Shown: positions 48,211-64,000 of the stretch, in pieces | Layout of the letters: each line of letters starts with the position of its first letter | Numbering within the stretch: the first letter of the stretch is position 1 | Origin: Epinephelus fuscoguttatus | Lineage: Eukaryota > Chordata > Actinopteri > Perciformes > Serranidae | NCBI RefSeq assembly: GCF_011397635.1 | Contig: NC_064753.1 | Span: forward strand, 36,747,822-36,811,821 | Direction of reading: 5' to 3' | Length of the DNA: 64,000 nt | Translations under genes and position numbers: made by a program | Notes under the pieces: generated by a model | The model's database searches: none | What the model saw: the letters and a program-made list of their open reading frames with translations, nothing else | What the model was told of the DNA's origin: nothing

Positions 48211-48570
48211 CATGGACCCGTGACTCCGCTGTGACTCCTCTTCGTTGTTTGTTGTGTTTGTTCTTGACAGTAACATTTTCCTTTCTCCGACAAATGGTTG
48301 AATTCAAACAACCAACTACCGAGTTTAACGTTAACTGCTGCAACATCTGAACAAGTTTGAAAGCTAGGCTAAATTAAGTCAGCAATTGGTCAAAGCGCGG
48401 AAGCGAGAGGCGTGTCCGTCCTTCCCTCACACAAACTATGGTAATATCCCACCTGTGTCTCGATAATTCAGGAGGAGAAACTCGCAGTGGTCTCTTCGGT
48501 GCCGCCAGACCAACTGACTGTCTGCCTGTGTGGTCAGTCCTATTTCAAGACTTTCTGCTGTTCGATGACG

Positions 48571-48578
48571 TGACGTCA
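48571..48578. promoter_or_regulatory. Perfect CRE (TGACGTCA) in a GC-rich block
   Basis: The palindromic CREB/ATF site lies in a CpG-richer stretch (about 48360-48650) within an otherwise AT-rich intergenic region, directly preceded by GATGACG. It looks like a promoter whose transcript I could not identify. On the minus strand, a clean donor (ATGGACAAG|gtaagg) follows at 47755-47757. Confidence 0.35.
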
Positions 48579-48649
48579 CAGTCCATCGAAGTTAAGAACA
48601 TGGCGAGTTACAGAATAGAACAGAACGCCCGCGCGCACACGTACAGTCT

Positions 48650-50800
48650 ATGGCACACACACACACACACACCATTATAATTTCAAATCATGATATAATA
48701 GAGAAATAAACTAGTGTTTCATGTGATATGATGCATATTGTACATGTTTACACGTTTTATAATGAAGCACCAAAATATGAATTTATTTCAGTATTCAGCC
48801 CAGTCCACTAAATATTTTACACACAGATTATCTCTATTAAACAAAATATTCATATTTTGTGAAATTTGTGGGTCAGTCTTATTTAGCCTAGGCCTAATAG
48901 CCCCCCGCCCCCTAATAATTAACTTTTACTTAATGGGAAAATATTGAACTCCTACCACTTTTATGCCACAGCTGTATTTGTTTGTTACTTCTCAGAGTAT
49001 GCTTTAATGTGTAAATAGATCTGCAAGGCTTTTATTTCATCTCCTCTTTTTCTGTTTTCTATCATGGAAACTCTTTTGTAAGCAAATCAGCCTGCAGTGG
49101 TTTCGGGAAACTACTCACATTACTTCAGAGAGTTACAGGATTAGCAGCCACAGATACTGAAATAAAAGTCTTTCTGGTATCTCAACAGTTTACACTCAAC
49201 TTCACCACATGTCATGGCCCACCTCTCCGTCCTGTTTTAGTTGGAAATCTCACCTTATCTTAGATTTCACTGATATAATGAGAAAAAACAAGACAGGGTT
49301 GCAAAATAACAATGCTGTGGTCACAAAGGCCATGTGGCTCAGCCTCTCAACTTTTCTCAGATACATAAAGACACACATCATACACATGTTGATCTGATTT
49401 CTCCTGACACTTTTTGAGCACATGTAAGGGAAACCAAACAGGGAATGGACAATGGATGACCCAGACCCCACCTCATCACTGTAACTGTACTGTTACACGA
49501 AGCCTACCTGTTTCACACACAGCATCTCAGGCTCATAAGCTCTGGGTTTACTGAACTCTGATCAGAAACACAGCCTGTGAGCTCAGTTTTCTGACACAAG
49601 AAAATACAAAAAGTAATACTAATAAAATGTGAGCATATACATACGCCTACACCAACATATACACTTGAACACATACACATCTGTAAGCATGCATACATAT
49701 ACACATGGCTGCATACATACTGCTATACACACTATAAGTCTGTTAACTATCAGGAATGGCAAATGTAAAGTAGTACGTTTTCAGATGAGATTTAAAGATG
49801 TGAACAGAGTCAGCTGATCTGATGCTCAATGGGAGGCTCTTCCAAAGCCAAGGAGCAAGTACTGAAAAGGCTCGATCACCCTTTGTCTTTAACTTGGACT
49901 GTGGAACACTTACTTACAAGACCCAGACTGGCAGACCTGAGGGGCCAGTTTGGACGTGTAAAAACAAGGCAAGGATATCCAGTGTTGGTGTACAAAAGGA
50001 CATGTGGGAAACAGTAAAAGATAAATGACAGGTCATCATTGTTGGTGAAATGATTTTATTATTGTATGAACATACTTTGAAAATATCATGAACATTTTCT
50101 AATGGAAATGAGCAGCCTGTTAAAATAAGCAAACATGTCTTTAAATTGTTAAATAGGAGATCTGTATAATGTTTTTTTAATAAAATATTTATATATATTA
50201 GTTTAATTCTCTCTATTTTTGTTAGATTATTGTTGAGTAGATGTAGCATTAAAATATAACATACCCCTGTTTCTCATTATTTTGCTTTCCCAATCACAGC
50301 CATGAGATTTTTTCCTTTCTGGGCACAAATCTTACAGTCAAGCATGTGATAACATTCGTCTCGGACTTTCAAAGACCCTTTTCAACATACTCCAGACCTC
50401 TCTGGTACTTCCATTTCATTCTTTTTGAATACATCATGCATATACTGCATATATACACACTGTATACATATAAACACCACTATGTATTAAAGTAGAATTA
50501 AACCCCAGCACACTTATTTTCACTACATGTAAATAAACAAAATGTTGAGGTACGTGCTAAATGTTGACTCACATTATCAGAAGTAAAACCCTGGGGTGAC
50601 CTTTGTATGCAGACAAATGGATTAATTGTCATTCATGGTACAAAACACACAACACATACACAAGGACAAAAACATCCAGGCATTCAAGGAAAACTACAAC
50701 TCTTGTTCCCATACATGTTCATGTTATTACAAGACGACAACAAGGAAGGTTCACTATCATCAGCACTGAATTATAAAGAGCCTGGAAGCTGTCAGAGGTA
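48650..50800. other. Intergenic, no gene seen
   Basis: AT-rich sequence with a short (CA)n at 48652-48672 and no recognisable exons. Short frames near 49513-50249 lack splice context and family similarity. Confidence 0.45.
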
Positions 50801-50826
50801 ATAATAATAATAATAATGATAATAAT

Positions 50827-51141
50827 AACTCCTGGTTCAAACACAGGGTGGGGGAGCCCTTCTGTGAGGAGCTTGCATGTTCTCCCTGTGCCAGTGTAGG
50901 TTTTCCTTATGTATTCCGGCTTCCTCCCACAGTCCAAAAATATGCAGGTTAATTGGTGACTCGAAATTGCCCGTAGGTGTGAATGTGTGCGTGAATGGCT
51001 GTCTGTCTCTATGTGTCTGGCGACCTGTCCAGGGTGTACCCCGCCTCTCGCCCAATGTCAGCTGGGATAGGCTCCATCCCACGCGACCCCCAATAGAATA
51101 AACGGTTACGGAAAATGAATGAATGAATGAATGAATGAATG
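50827..51141 (+). mobile_element. 5'-truncated SINE, same family as 28941-29312
   Basis: It begins at the B-box region (CCTGGTTCAAAC), keeps CGGCTTCCTCCCACAGTCC and GCTGGGATAGGCTCC, and ends in (GAAT)n. AATAATAATGATAATAAT occurs on both sides, which may be a target duplication, though the sequence is simple. Confidence 0.75.
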
Positions 51142-51654
51142 AATAATAATGATAATAATATGTTTAAATGATGTAATTTGAGGCTACAATTTGATTTCAT
51201 GATTAACATTTGATTATTTTCCCATCATATTCAAGGTCAGCCACTACAGTAGGACAATAAATTATTAAATTACTAAATAAAATATAAAACAAAAAAATAA
51301 CAGCAAAGAATCAACTACTGATTTGAGGAAAATAATCATTTGTGAGCACAAATCATCAAAATGTTTACTCTGATAACTGCCGAGCTGTGTAAAATTATAT
51401 GTTCAGTTACGAGACAGTTCAGTGTTTATATAATATTCTCACACACACAACACCAAAAGCACAGAGATGTGCTTATATCCTTGCATATACAGAATGTTAG
51501 TAAGTCCTGAAAACCACACATATGAGAAGCATGTTTAGGTAATAAATAAGTTCACAATCCAGACTCGAAAAAAGGAAAAAATAAATTCTGAGACAGTGCT
51601 CTGAAATCAGCTGCCAAGGCTATGATGTTACATCGGGGTATGAGAGCTACAGTG

Positions 51655-51660
51655 TTTATT
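51655..51660 (-). terminator. Poly(A) signal AATAAA of phka2
   Basis: The minus-strand AATAAA lies about 110 bases after the phka2 stop codon at 51772-51774. Confidence 0.55.
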
Positions 51661-51771
51661 GACGGGTGAATACTCACAAGCACCACATGAGCTGTATGAG
51701 CTGATAATGAGAGGCTTTGCCGCCTTTGGTCAGATGAGCCTTAAGTTATAAAACACGTCCAGTCTGCTGTC

Positions 51772-63895
<12,124 letters not shown>

Positions 63896-64000
63896 CTACA
63901 GAGGGATAAAAGGTAATGATATCATTTCTTTACAAATTCTCCAGTCTTTAAACTCTCCCCATTTCTCTGCACCATTGCTGTGGGCATCACATTTTAAAAA

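Noticed and set aside
43602-48276. Joining the minus-strand exon at 43602-43752 to the donor at 47757 as one small gene
   Set aside because: The phases do not give an open frame with an ATG. Only reported as a low-confidence candidate.

Overview
The window looks like a stretch of a ray-finned (teleost) fish genome. Its genes are vertebrate genes with GT-AG introns. It carries several tRNA-derived SINEs, many short DNA transposons (hAT-like copies with 8-bp target duplications), long (TG)n/(CA)n microsatellites and a 180-bp satellite. Gene order and strand match the human Xp22.13 block: retinoschisin (minus), PPEF1 (plus), PHKA2 (minus).

Layout. 1-2680 is 3' flank with one MITE. 2681-10726 is rs1 on the minus strand: six coding exons, 232 aa, complete. 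10727-12996 is intergenic and holds a clean small hAT element and an exact 78-bp duplication. 12997-13516 is a two-exon, 97-aa protein with an H2B-type histone fold, a gene I would not expect here. 13517-16448 holds transposon remnants and the putative ppef1 promoter and 5' UTR. 16449-29837 is ppef1 on the plus strand: 18 coding exons, 755 aa, complete. 29838-32729 is repeat-rich intergenic sequence. 32730-42924 is a plus-strand gene for an 823-aa secreted mosaic protein (signal peptide, two CCP/sushi modules, Ser/Thr-rich mucin-like segment, third CCP, six EGF modules) that I cannot assign to a named gene. 42925-51771 is gene-poor and holds a roughly 3.2-kb satellite array (44130-47330), a GC-rich block with a perfect CRE, and a SINE. 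51772-63895 is phka2 on the minus strand: 26 coding exons giving the C-terminal ~1053 aa; its 5' exons lie beyond the window.

The genes are independent eukaryotic transcription units, not an operon. RS1 is a secreted retinal adhesion octamer. PPEF1 is a Ca2+-regulated Ser/Thr phosphatase. PHKA2 is the regulatory alpha subunit of phosphorylase kinase. The least ordinary items are the intron-split H2B-like gene, the CCP-mucin-EGF gene inside a conserved block, and the satellite in which about 26 bp inside the monomer is inverted in a subset of copies. Exon borders were placed by hand from reading frame, splice consensus and remembered family sequences; no alignment or search was run.
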